This document shows, one piece after another, positions 47,436 to 58,552 of a DNA stretch of 64,000 nt. Both the position numbers and the translations under genes were made by a program. Source of the stretch: Silene latifolia (lineage: Eukaryota > Streptophyta > Magnoliopsida > Caryophyllales > Caryophyllaceae). The notes beneath the pieces were generated by a model. It ran no database searches. It had not been told where the DNA came from and saw only the letters and a list, made by a program, of their open reading frames with translations. The stretch is taken from positions 10,680,001 to 10,744,000 of the forward strand of contig NC_133526.1 of assembly GCF_048544455.1 (NCBI RefSeq), given 5' to 3'. Each line of letters begins with the position of its first letter. Position 1 is the first letter of the stretch.

Positions 47436-48555
47436 CTAGTTTTATACCCGTGCAAAAAAATGCACGGACTGCTTTTGAGAATACGAAATATGTTGCCAAA
47501 TTAACGGTATGTATGTAATTAGACATTTAAATGTCATCTTTTAAACTAATACTCCCTCCTATTCTAAATAACTCTCCCTATTTCCTTTTTCGTCTATTCA
47601 CAATACTCTCCCTATTTCCTTATTTGGCATACATTTATATTTATTTTAATCACCTCACCCCACAACAATACCCCACAATACTCATACTTTATCTTATTTT
47701 AATCACTTTACCCCACAACAATCCTTATTTTAATCACCTTACCCCTACAATAATACTTATTTTAATCACACAATACCTTTTCCCTCTCCAATCTCCTACC
47801 CCACTCCAATACTTTATCATATAATACTCTCCTCCCTTAATTCCCGTGCCCTCCATAAAAGGGGAGAGTTATGTAGAATAGGAGGGAGTACTACCTAACT
47901 AGTGTAGTTAAAAATGTCTTTATATAAAGACTGATTTTTTAGATTCATTTTATAAAGAGATATTATCAATTAAATTATTTACATAAATGAAGTATACTTT
48001 TAATTTAATGTTATAAATCTACTAAATATAATATTAATAAGAGATTGAAAAAAAAAAGTTTACTACCATAAGAAGAAATTTTAAGTTAAGTTGTTTTTTC
48101 ACTAATTAAAAATAATACAATAATTTTATACCATTACATGCAACTAATTTATGACACTAATAATACAATTATTAAGTTAGTTGTATAATTTTATTAAAAA
48201 ACGTATTGACCTTAAAACGAAAACCAGTAACTAAGACAAAAATATACATAATAAATAACTGATGATTTCTTACAAAAGAGGCAATATATAAATATAATAT
48301 AAATTTAAATTTATACGAAATCAAGTTCACTCATCTAGCTTATAATATGACATGTAGAGTCCAAAATTATGGGCTATTAATAACTTTTATTTTGATAGAT
48401 GAGAAAGAAAAAGTGGGCTACGTATAGGGTCCACAATTTACAATCCATCAAATCTTATTGTATTAGTAGTATCCAGAAAAATAGGCCCAATTAAGAAAAA
48501 GTTTCTTTAGGCGGGAAAACTAAGAGAATTTTTATTCTCTTAGTAGTAGGGGGGA
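47436..48555 (-). mobile_element. Non-autonomous Helitron
   Basis: Read on the minus strand, the element starts TCCCCCCTACTACTAAGAGA after a host A (48555 downward). Next comes TTCTCTTAGTTTTCCCGCC, a phrase known from 5' ends of plant Helitrons. It ends with a hairpin CCGTGCATTTTTTTGCACGG and CTAG before a host T (47436). The size is 1120 bp, including the Stowaway at 47553-47889. No Rep/helicase coding is seen. A-T insertion with no target duplication fits the class. Confidence 0.75.
47553..47889. mobile_element. Stowaway MITE nested in the Helitron
   Basis: The 337-bp element is flanked by TA (47551-47552, 47890-47891) with inverted ends CTCCCTCCTATTCTAAATAA / TTATGTAGAATAGGAGGGAG. The interior is C/A-rich on the plus strand, with repeated TTTTAATCAC-CTTACCCC phrases. 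It has no coding sequence. Confidence 0.88.
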
Positions 48556-49149
48556 TTTATTTGGCTAGCAAGATAAACCTTATATCTATACCCTTTAAAA
48601 AGTCCCATGTCCAGCTACTGTTCCTGCAATAAATCTACATAAGTCTATAGGAAAAAACGCTGAGTGAGATATTATTGTTAATATTGTTAATAAGCCATGT
48701 TACAACAAATTAACAACATGGTTGAACAAAATAGTCAAATTTTCCAATTCGATTCAATGTCCTATTCAAAAAAATTGATATTTGTTCTAGAAAAGAATTT
48801 CGAGTCGAATATCCACTTTGTTGCTGAAATCGGATTAGATACACATCTATTTTCCTAATTTTGGATATCCAACTTCAATTGGTATATCCTTTTTTTTGGG
48901 TACGCACTTTAATTAATATCTCTTAAGACGGATATATCTGTTTTACAAATTTATACGGTTACGTATTAGCCCATTTGGAAAGATAGGACAATTATTTTGC
49001 TAGTTTTTAGAAACTTTTTTTTTTATCTGCCATTAACCCGTCTTAAAGTTAAGACGGATATATATCCGTCTTTACTAATAACTTGTGATCCAACCTTTGG
49101 GCTATGTTAAGTTTTTTTCTATTGAAGCGTATGGGCCTACTATGCCTTA
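48556..49149. other. Intergenic DNA with an AAGACGG inverted repeat
   Basis: AT-rich. At 48919-49078, words CTTAAGACGGATATATCTG and AAGTTAAGACGGATATATAT, followed by a CCGTCTT end, form a degenerate MITE-like structure related to 18976-19150. No gene is seen. Confidence 0.45.
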
Positions 49150-49565
49150 GAGCATGTACTATAGAGAGGAGCTTTTGATCCTCTTAATTTTCTTCTCCCC
49201 TTCTATTTTTTTGACACCTCATTCACTTTTTAGCCACCTCATTTCCCACTATCTTCATCCTCTTCCTCTATATTTTTCTTATATTTTTGCACAATAGAGA
49301 GGAAAGCTTCCTCTTCCTCTTATATTAATCACTACACTCTAATTTTCAATTTTTTTTAAAAAATATAAGAAAATAATAATATATGACAATATTGATTGGT
49401 TGAATGGCACAAGGGCCAAGATACAACTTCCTCTAAAATTAGAGGATATCCTCTTCATCCTCTTACTAAGAGGATCCTCTACATTAGTTCCACAATAGAG
49501 AGGACCTCCTCTAAGAGGAGAGAGTGTGCTAAGAGGAGGCACAATCCTCTCTATTGTACATGCTC
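49150..49565 (+). mobile_element. Tourist-type MITE, first of an inverted pair
   Basis: The 416-bp element has ends GAGCATGTACTATAGAGAGG and CCTCTCTATTGTACATGCTC, bounded by TTA (49147-49149 and 49566-49568), which fits PIF/Harbinger. Internal AGAGGA/TCCTCT words are frequent. It has no coding sequence. Confidence 0.85.
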
Positions 49566-49568
49566 TTA

Positions 49569-49985
49569 GAGCATGTACAATAGAGAGGATTTAGCATCCT
49601 CTTAGCACTCTCTTTCTTCTAAGAGGAGGTCCTCTCTATTGTGGAGCATATATAGAGGATCCTTTTAGATAGAGGATGAGCACAACTTCCTCTAAAATTA
49701 GAGGAAGTTGAACTTTGGCCCTTGTGTCAAGTATCCATCAATTATTTTCCATGTGGAAGTTCAACAAATTACTTTTTCTTTTATAAAATGTTATAAGAAT
49801 AATTTATAGTAGAGAGGATGTATAAGAGGATCCTCTCTATTGTGGGAAAATATAGAGGAAAATTTTATGAAGAGGATGTAGATTTTATAAAATAATGTGG
49901 GTCATAGATAAAATGAGGTGTCAAAAAAAGAGAGGAAGAAAGAAAATATAAGAGGATCATATCCTCCTCACTATTGTACATGCTC
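49569..49985 (-). mobile_element. Tourist-type MITE, second of an inverted pair
   Basis: The 417-bp element belongs to the same family as 49150-49565, in the opposite orientation, and shares the central TTA (49566-49568). Its right TTA is at 49986-49988. Together they form an imperfect palindrome of about 836 bp. Confidence 0.85.
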
Positions 49986-49988
49986 TTA

Positions 49989-51007
49989 CTTGAAGGGGTA
50001 TAAAACTAATATATCTAATCTATTAATTACCTGCCGTCATTACTCATTATTACTTTCCTCTCAATATCTAATAGTAACCATAACCATCAATTCTTTTATC
50101 TTGGATGTTGTTTCCACCCTGACTTCTTCAAACATGCATCTCATTCTCATGCTTTCTAGTTTTTTTTTTCCTGCTAGTTTCATTCGGGTTCAGGTTTCTT
50201 CTATTCTATTGATTCATACTGATATATTTCATCATTTCTTTCTTTCTTTCTTTTTTCGGGTATAATTTTCTTTTTCTGAATGTGAAAATCGATGGATCTT
50301 TTAATTTTACTGCCGACTTTTCTGAAATTTTTCAGGAAAACATTCTTATTTTTAATTAATTTCAGTTTTTACGCTTTTTTTTTCACTTTTTATGAGCATT
50401 TTTTATATTTTGTTTTTTTTATTATACTAATGAGGTGTTTTTAGTATTTGTCCAGTTCAAAATTTTTTTTTTCACTATTTAAACTATACTGTTTATTCCC
50501 ATAATCTATTTCTGATGATTGTTGTGTTATTATTCTAGATCTAGAAAATTAAAAAAAAAAATTAAAGTTATTTTTTTCCAAAGAATTGTAATTTCGAGCA
50601 CAATAGTTGGCATTATTCTAATTTATAAAGTATTTCGGCTATGCGGACGATTATCGAAAATTGTATTGATTTTTTGTAATTGTAATTTATTAATGTGTAA
50701 TTGTATGATGTATGGTTTTGTATGAGTGAGAGAGTAATTAATTATGTAGAGATCATGGCGGTCCCCACATCAGAAAAAATGTTTTTTCAATCCTAAAATC
50801 AAGAATAAATCAAAAGCCAAGAAAAAACCTGGCTTTTATACTATGTAGATTAAATCAATAAATTTACACCTTGGATTTTAATATCTTTTTTTATTAGTTC
50901 AGTTGAATCACCTCGGTTTAATTCAATTTGATTCAGTTCATCTTTTTATTTTTATTATATGAGTATTACTTTGTATTTATATTATTTATTACTATTATTA
51001 TGAAAAC
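49989..51007. other. AT-rich host flank, right part duplicated
   Basis: No gene is seen. A (CTTT)n microsatellite lies near 50236-50251. From about 50281 onward the sequence recurs almost unchanged at 52981-53707. The last five bases, AAAAC (51003-51007), are the target duplication of the neighbouring LTR element. Confidence 0.6.
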
Positions 51008-51574
51008 TGTTCCGGGTGTAATTCCAGAGCAGATATTTGTGACCACTCGTAGCTTGTAGAATGACGTCTTTGCTTGAATCCTCCTTTGATCTCTCCTCAA
51101 ACGATGAACAAATCGAGGGATCGGCTTTGGCGAGCGTACTCACTCCGACGCTCAAGTCGGTGAACCTCGAGAGGTAAGTATGTGTTACTTGACTAAACGC
51201 GTATTGTAGAGAGATAAGGAAGATATTACCAGATGAACAGTAGTTATTAGGTTTATTTGTGGATCCTTTCCTCAATGAAGGTTGAGGAGTATTTATAGAC
51301 TTTCACCTTTTGTCACGTAGTGGCCAAGTGGCCAAGTGGCTAGCAGGTGGAAAGACCGCTCTACCCTCGGCCGATGGACCCATGGCGGGCCGGCCGAGGG
51401 TCTTGGATATGAGTACGCGGATATGTGTCCCTACTGGCTAGTTGTCCTGCCGAGACCCGGTGACAGTAGATGGGTTGCATCGGCTAGACCGTCTAAGTCG
51501 TTGACTTGCTTGTGGATATCCTTGACCTTGCTCAATGTGTTGACTTGGTCAGCGGTGCAGAATATGCCCCATCA
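51008..51574 (-). repeat. 3' LTR of the second Tat-family element (copy 1)
   Basis: The 567-bp LTR, on the minus strand, runs TGATGGGGCATATTCTGCAC to ACACCCGGAACA. It is highly similar to 53708-54269 and 57979-58547. Confidence 0.9.
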
Positions 51575-51869
51575 ATTTGCCCCCAGCGTAGTCTATGCCG
51601 TGGTATGGGCTCCGATGTATGTTGAGCGTATATTCTGCGTAAGTATTTTTGCAAAATTTTCTGCATCGGCTTCTTCTAGTGCATCGGCGTGGTTCTTGTT
51701 AGGCCGTACCATATCCCCCCTCCACATGGATGCGTAAAGGGCGTCCGATGTGGAAAAGAATATGACGCTGGCCGAGACTAGGGTTGAGAGTGCCGGTTGT
51801 TTTTGATTGTTTTTGCGAGTATCAATCATCTTTGGCCGCGTGTCGCGTGTCTCTTCCGGCGCTGTCATT

Positions 51870-52735
51870 TGGATAGCGTGTTACGCGGCGTCTACCACTT
51901 GGGTGATCCACGGCGCTACATTTCTTGATGGAGACCACCGCTCTTGTCTATGACATGTGTGAGCGCGTCTCATCCTTTGGATAGCGTGTTACGCGGCGTC
52001 TCTACCACTGGGTGATCGCCACGACGCTAAATTTCTTGATGGAGACCACCGCTCTTGTCTATGACAGTGTGAGCGGCGTCATCACTTTGGATAGCGTGTT
52101 ACGCGGCGTCTACCACTTGGGTGACTGCCACAGCGCTACATTTCTTGATGGAGACCACCGCTCTTGTCTATGACAAAGTGTGAGCGTACATTCTGGATAG
52201 CGTGTTCTGCGGCGTCTACCACTTGGGTGGCCCCGCCACGGCGCTACATTTCTTGATGGAGACCACCGCTCTTGTCTATGACAAAGTGTGAGTCGGCGTC
52301 ATCCTTTGGATAGCGTGTTCGCGGCGTCTACCACTTGGGTGATCGCCACGGCGCTACATTTCTTGATGGAGACCACCGCTCTTGTCTATGACAGGTGTGA
52401 GCGCGTACATCCTTTGGATAGCGTGTTACGCGGCGTCTACCACTTGGGTGATCGCCACGGCGCTACATTTCTTGATGGAGACCACCGCTCTTGTCTATGA
52501 CGGTGTGGCGCGTACATTCTGGATAGCGTGTTACGCGCGTCTACCACTTGGGTGATCGCCACGAGCGCTACATTTCTTGATGGAGACCACCACTCTTGTC
52601 TATGACAAAGGTGTGCTGCGCGTCACATCGGATAGCGTGTTACGCGGCGTCAACCATTTGGGTGACTGCCACAGCGCTACATTTCTTGATGGAGACCACC
52701 GCTCTTGTCGGGATGACAGTGTGAGCCGGCGTCGG
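51870..52735. repeat. Tandem array of about eight 108-bp units (copy 1)
   Basis: Each unit contains GGATAGCGTGTTACGCGGCG, then CTACCACTTGGGTGA, CGCTACATTTCTTGATGGAG and ACCACCGCTCTTGTCTATGA. Units start near 51874, 51975, 52089, 52195, 52307, 52418, 52523 and 52630. Small indels between units are common. Confidence 0.88.
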
Positions 52736-53707
52736 CTTCTTGGTAGAGACTGCGGAAAAATGAGCACTTTGATGGGAAAACTTAGATTATTCTACATTAG
52801 ATACAAATATGCGTCGGGGTGCCCACAACTGTTTTGGACACCTCCGCCGCTATACAATGTTTTCGCAAAATCGCCAGTGTCCTAATGGCTCACTAAAGGC
52901 ACACCTCCCTCGTCAGCCGTCAGTTGCATCCATGAGGTCGCCCTCCTGTTGTAAGGATGGGCTTTTCCCCTTTTCTGACTGTGAAAATCGATGGATCTTT
53001 TAATTTTACTGCCGACTTTTCTGAAATTTTTCAGGAAAACATTCTTATTTTTAATTAATTTCAGTTTTTACGCTTTTTTTTTTCACTTTTTATGAGCATT
53101 TTTTATATTTTGTTTTTTTTATTATACTAATGAGGTGTTTTTAGTATTTGTCCAGTTCAAAATTTTTTTTTTCACTATTTAAACTATACTGTTTATTCCC
53201 ATAATCTATTTCTGATGATTGTTGTGTTATTATTCTAGATCTAGAAAATTAAAAAAAAAATTAAAGTTATTTTTTTTCCAGTAATTCGTAATTTCGAGCA
53301 CAATAGTTGGCATTATTCTAATTTATAAAGTATTTCGGCTATGCGGACGATTATCGAAAATTGTATTGATTTTTTGTAATTGTAATTTATTAATGTGTAA
53401 TTGTATGATGTATGGTTTTGTATGAGTGAGAGAGTAATTAATTATGTAGAGATCATGGCGGTCCCCACATCAGAAAAAATGTTTTTTCAATCCTAAAATC
53501 AGCAGCCAATCAAAAGCCAAGAAAAAACCTGGCTTTTATACTATGTAGATTAAATCAATAAATTTACACCTTGGATTTTAATATCTTTTTTTATTAGTTC
53601 AGTTGAATCACCTCGGTTTAATTCAATTTGATTCAGTTCATCTTTTTATTTTTATTATATGAGTATTACTTTGTATTTATATTATTTATTACTATTATTA
53701 TGAAAAC

Positions 53708-54269
53708 TGTTCCGGGTGTAATTCCAGAGCAGATATTTGTGACCACTCGTAGCTTGTAGAATGACGTCTTTGCTTGAATCCTCCTTTGATCTCTCCTGAA
53801 ACGATGAACAAACTGAGGGATCGGCTTTGGCCGAGCGTACTCACTCCGACGCTCAAGTCGATGAACTCGAGAGGTAAGTATGTGTTACTTGACTAAACGC
53901 GTATTGTAGAGATAAGGAAGATATTACCGGATGAACAAAGTTATTAGGTTTATTTGTGGATCCTTTCCTCAATGAAGGTTGAGGAGTATTTATAGACTTT
54001 CACCTTTTGTCACGTAGTGGCCAAGTGGCCAAGTGGCTAGCAGGTGGAAAGACCGCTCTACCCTCGGCCGATGGACCTATGGCGGTGGCCGAGGGTCTTG
54101 GATATGAGTACGCGGATATGTGTCCCGGTGGCTAGTTGTCTGGCCGAGACCCAGTGTGACAGCCGATGGGTTGCATCGGCTAGACTGTCTAAGTCGTTGA
54201 CTTTCTTTGGATATCCTTGACCTTGCTCAATGTGTTGACTTGGTCGGGGTGCGAGAATATGCCCCATCA
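53708..54269 (-). repeat. Duplicated LTR (copy 2)
   Basis: The 562-bp LTR on the minus strand is preceded on the left by the same flank and AAAAC as copy 1, which shows it arose by segmental duplication and not by a separate insertion. Confidence 0.88.
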
Positions 54270-54562
54270 ATTTGCCCCAGCGTAGTCTATGCCGTGGTAT
54301 GGGCTCCGATGTATGTTGAGCGTATATTCTGCGTAAGTATTTTTGCAAAATTTTCTGCATCGGCTTCTTCTAGTGCATCGGCGTGGTTCTTGTTAGGCCG
54401 TACCATATCCCCCCTCCACATGGATGCGTAAAGGGCGTCCGATGTGGAAAAGAATATGACGCTGGCCGAGACTAGGGTTGAGAGTGCCGGTTGTTTTTGA
54501 TTGTTTTTGCGAGTATCAACTGTGCTGGCCGCGGCTGTCGCGGTGTCTGCTTCCCGGCGCCT

Positions 54563-55430
54563 GTCAATGGATAGCGTGTTACGCGGCGTCTACCACTTGG
54601 GTGACTGCCACAGCGCTACATTTCTTGATGGAGACCACCGCTCTTGTCTATGACAGTGTGAGCCGGCGTCTGTCACTGGATAGCGTGTTACGCGGCGTCT
54701 ACCACTTGGGTGACTGCCACAGCGCTAAATTTCTTGATGGAGACCACCGCTCTTGTCTATGACAGTGTGAGCCGGCGTCTGTGGATAGCGTGTTACGCGG
54801 CGTCTACCACTTGGGTGACTGCCACAGCGCTACATTTCTTGATGGAGACCACCGCTCTTGTCTATGACAGTGTGAGCGGCGTACATTCTGATAGCGTGTT
54901 ACGCGCGTCTACCACTTGGGTGATCGCACGGCGCTACATTTCTTGATGGAGACCACCGCTCTTGTCTATGACGGTGTGAGCCGGCGTGCATCCTTTGGAT
55001 AGCGTGTTACGCGGCGTCTACCACTTGGTGACTTGCCACGGCGCTACATTTCTTGATGGAGACCACCGCTCTTGTCTATGACATGTGAGCGCGTCATCCT
55101 TTGGATAGCGTGTTACGCGGCGTCTACCACTTGGGTGATCGCCACGGCGCTACATTTCTTGATGGAGACCACCGCTCTTGTCTATGACAGTGTGAGCCGG
55201 CGTCTGTTCCTGGATAGCGTGTTACGCGGCGTCTACCACTTGGGTGACTGCCACAGCGCTACATTTCTTGATGGAGACCACCACTCTTGTCTATGACAGT
55301 GTGAGCCGGCGTCTGTCACTGGATAGCGTGTTACGCGGCGTCAACCATTTGGGTGACTGCCACAGCGCTACATTTCTTGATGGAGACCACCGCTCTTGTC
55401 GGGATGACAGTGTGAGCCGGCGTCGGCTTC
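54563..55430. repeat. Tandem array of about eight 108-bp units (copy 2)
   Basis: The same unit as 51870-52735, again about eight copies (near 54568, 54677, 54782, 54890, 54998, 55104, 55212 and 55321), ending in the same variant unit (CAACCATTTGGGTGACTGCC, then CTTGTCGGGATGACAG). The array therefore belongs to the duplicated 2.7-kb segment. Confidence 0.88.
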
Positions 55431-55639
55431 TTGGTAGAGACTGCGGAAAAATGAGCACTTTGATGGGAAAACTTAGATTATTCTACATTAGATACAAATA
55501 TGCGTCGGGGTGCCCACAACTGTTTTGGACACCTCCGCCGCTATACAATGTTTTCGCAAAATCGCCAGTGTCCTAATGGCTCACTAAAGGCACACCTCCC
55601 TCGTCGGCCGTCGATTCATCCATGAGGGTCGCCCTCCCG

Positions 55640-56380
55640 TTGTAAGGATGGGCTTTTCCCCTTTTTCTCGATTGTCTTGCCACTTTGAGGGATTGCATGT
55701 TGCATCCTCCGCGGATATCCGGACGTTGACCACTTCGTCCTTCTCGTCCTTGGAGACGAGCTTTTGCGCTTCCCCCCGGTCCGAGACGTACATTAGTGTC
55801 AGGGCCCGGATAGACATCACTGCGTCGGCCTCGCTCAGAGTAACCCGGCCTATGAGGACGTTGTAGGCGGACGAGCCGTCAATGACGACGAACTCGGCGG
55901 GACATTCTTAGCCGCATTCCCCTCGCCCGAGCATTCTTGGCGATCGATTGAACCTAGGGGTACCGAGCCGGCCGGAGAAGGCATGCGGTGGATTGGTGCG
56001 GGGGCTCAAGTCCTTGACTTTCGGTAGAGGCTAAGGAAGCACTCCACGAACATGATGTTTGTGTAGGCGCTGTGTCAATCGGGCACCTCTTCACCAGGTG
56101 GTTGGATATGTCCACGTTGACTACAAGCGGTCGCTGTGAGGGGCGATGACTCCCTCGTAGTCCTTCCTCCCAATAGTCATATCGGGAATGTCAGGGGCGA
56201 TCGCTGCGTTGGGCACAAAATTGATGGCCTGATCACGACTCGTTTAGGTGCCGTTTGTGCCCATGAGTGACCCGCCGTTCTCATTTCCCAGATGACCACA
56301 TGGATCACTCCTATCCGTTGAAAGACGGATTTCTTATCTGAATCGGCGTCGGTCTTTTGGCCTTTGGCCACATACTTGTC
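55640..56380 (-). pseudogene. pro: Protease region of the second Tat-family element
   Basis: Minus-strand sequence corresponds to 5600-6290 of the first element (same blocks around the protease and the basic KSEKGKSP-like stretch). The region is fossil and broken. Confidence 0.65.
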
Positions 56381-56766
56381 GAGGCTTCCTTCCGGATTAG
56401 CTCTTCAATGGCATTCTTCGATATCGGCGGTTGTCGGTGAGGTGGCGGTGCAACCGTGGTACTCGCGATCGGCTCGTGTCACCGTCTCCTTTGGCTTGGG
56501 AGGCCGTTCCCACTTCGGCCCTCGTTTACGCTCGGGCGAAGACCTCGGCGGCCGATGCGACCAGAGGGGTTTTATCATGGTAATGCCTTTGGTAAAACAT
56601 TCCCGAATTCCCCGGCGCCCGTCGAGTCCCGCTTCTGGCGGATCTATCGACCGTGACTGTTATTGTCACGGCGTTTCTCATCGGACCGTGACCCGTTATT
56701 GTCACGGCGTCTTTCATCCGGGTTGTCATCCCGGCGGCTTTTCCTTTCGAGGGCTCGACCTCGGCC

Positions 56767-57877
56767 CTACCCGGTCTTGTGATAGTCTTCCACCTTGATG
56801 GCCTGGTCGGCCATCTTCCTAGCGGCGTCTAGGCCCAAACCCCCGTACTTGATGAGCTCGTCTTTTAAGTCTCCCCTTGGGAGGCCCTTCATCAGTGCGA
56901 AGGCCGCCAGTTCGGGGTTGATCTCCCGAATCTGCTGAACCTTGCCGTCGAACCTCTTCACATAGCTTCGTAGAGACTCGCCCTCCTCCTGTTTGATAGT
57001 TAGAAGGTCCGACGTCTCCATGGCCCTCCTTTTGTTGCAAGAGTCTTGGGCTATGAAGGCATCCTTTAGGTCGGCGAAACAAGATATCTGCCGTCGGGAA
57101 GCCCCTTATACCAATTTTGAGCCATCACATGCAGAGTTGTTGGGAAAACTCGGCACCAGACCTCATCGGGCTGCTCCCACACCGACATGTAAGACTCGAA
57201 AGTCTCGGCGTGGTCGGTGGGATCACTGTCTCCTTTGTATGTGAATGCCGGCAACTTCAGCTTAGTCGGCACGGCGATGTCAAGGACGTAAGCACTGAGG
57301 GGCTGTCTGACAACGTGTCGAATGACACGCGGCGATCGGCTACCCGCGTTTCTGGTCCGGCTCCTCTCCTCGTAGCGGGAAGGACTCCTTCTCCGACTCG
57401 GGCTCCTTCTCCGACTCTGCTGAGTCGGGCTTCTCTGGCTTCTCTGTGGCAGGCCTCGTTGGTGCTGCGGCGACGCTGTCCTCTCGTGAGTACGGGGAGG
57501 GCTCAGGTCTACCACTAGCACTCTGGGCTCCTCCGGCGTCTTGGCATGATCTGCTTCTCCCGGTGCTCCGTTCAAGTTTCTTGGAGTCACTTTACGGGCC
57601 CCGGTCTCTTGGACGGTTTCTGCGGCTCCGTCGGCGTGACGGTGTGGCGGCGTACTCCCACCAGGTCCGGGAGCACCTTCGGTTTCTTTGTGTCAACCAT
57701 ATGTCCCATGATGGTGACCTGGTTGACGGGCAGCGGCGTGTCTGGTATTATCGGCATTCCGAATTCCGGTTGGATTACTCCGCCGGTGGAGGGCTGCACG
57801 ACTCCAGAATTGTGAAAAGTATCATCTTGGTAGAATGCGGTTTCGTCGGTCGCGACTACCTCTTGTTGTTTCGACAT
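56767..57877 (-). pseudogene. gag: gag region of the second Tat-family element
   Basis: On the minus strand, gag starts MSKQQEVVATDETAFYQDD and contains a Pro-rich N-terminal part, an Arg/Ser-rich stretch, then the gag core (VVRQPLSAYVLDIAVPTKLK, MSVWEQPDEVWCRVFP) and ETSDLLTIKQEEGESLRSYV further on. This copy shows the N-terminal part of gag more fully than the plus-strand element. The region is broken. Confidence 0.8.
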
Positions 57878-57960
57878 CTTCTTTAGCTTTTTGGGGTGGG
57901 TTTTTGTGTTTTTGTTTTTGTTGTTTGGGAAATAAATGTGACTAGCTTCTAGTGTCTTTC

Positions 57961-57978
57961 CCCACAGACGGCGCCAAT
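57961..57978 (-). other. Primer binding site of the second element
   Basis: On the minus strand, ATTGGCGCCGTCTGTGGG directly follows the LTR. It is identical to that of the first element. Confidence 0.8.
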
Positions 57979-58547
57979 TGTTCCGGGTGTAATTCCAGAG
58001 CAGATATTTGTGACCACTCGTAGCTTGTAGAATGACGTCTTTGCTTGAATCCTCCTTTGATCTCTCCTGAAACGATGAACAAACTGAGGGCTCGGCTTTG
58101 GCCGAGCGTACTCACTCCGACGCTCAAGTCAGTAAACTCAGAGAGGTAAGTATGTGTTACTTGACTAAACGCGTATTGTAGAGAGATAAGGAAGATATTA
58201 CCAGATGAACAATAGTTATTAGGTTTATTTGTGGATCCTTTCCTCAATGAAGGTTGAGGAGTATTTATAGACTTTCACCTTTTGTCACGTAGTGGCCAAG
58301 TGGCCAAGTGGCTAGCAGGTGGAAAGACCGCTCTACCCTCGGCCGATGGACCTATGGCAGGCTGGCCGAGGGGTCTTGGATATGAGTACGCGGATATGTG
58401 TCCCTACCGGCTAGTTGTCCGCCGAGACCAGGTGACAGGCCGATGGGTTGCATCGGCTAGACTGTCTAAGTCGTTGACTTTGCTGTGGATATCCTTGACC
58501 TTGCTCAATGTGTTGACTTGGTCAGCGGTGCAGAATATGCCCCATCA
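57979..58547 (-). repeat. 5' LTR of the second Tat-family element (copy 3)
   Basis: The 569-bp LTR on the minus strand has the primer binding site directly on its inner side (57961-57978) and AAAAC on its outer side. Confidence 0.92.
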
Positions 58548-58552
58548 AAAAC

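Larger units (their letters stand above)
50281..52980. repeat. Tandem duplication, first 2.7-kb unit
   Basis: The unit contains host flank (50281-51007), an LTR (51008-51574), the 3' part of the element and its tandem array, ending inside element sequence near 52980. The following sequence restarts at the flank (GTGAAAATCGATGGATC). The junction shows a shared word TTTTCTGA. Confidence 0.85.
52981..55680. repeat. Tandem duplication, second 2.7-kb unit
   Basis: The same order as the first unit: flank 52981-53707, LTR 53708-54269, 3' internal sequence and array. After this it continues into the remainder of the element. The units differ by scattered single bases and short indels. Confidence 0.85.
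51008..58547 (-). mobile_element. Tat-family LTR element, gag-protease only, with internal duplication
   Basis: A minus-strand relative of the element at 3984-14670. Its 5' LTR is 57979-58547 and its original 3' LTR is 51008-51574, with the 5-bp target duplication AAAAC at 51003-51007 and 58548-58552. A third LTR (53708-54269) comes from the 2.7-kb tandem duplication. The internal region shows gag and protease blocks and a 3' zone with tandem arrays, but no recognisable reverse transcriptase, RNase H, integrase or antisense gene. It therefore looks like a non-autonomous derivative that depended on partner elements. The reading frames are broken in several places. Confidence 0.88.

Noticed and set aside
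53708-54269. Reading the middle LTR as an independent solo LTR or as the end of another element
   Set aside because: Its left flank and AAAAC are copies of the flank of the first LTR, and the array to its right matches too. Segmental duplication explains all of it.
51870-55430. Regular repeats that might be taken for a CRISPR array
   Set aside because: The units are about 108 bp, repeat end to end without unique spacers, and sit inside a plant LTR element. They are plain tandem repeats.
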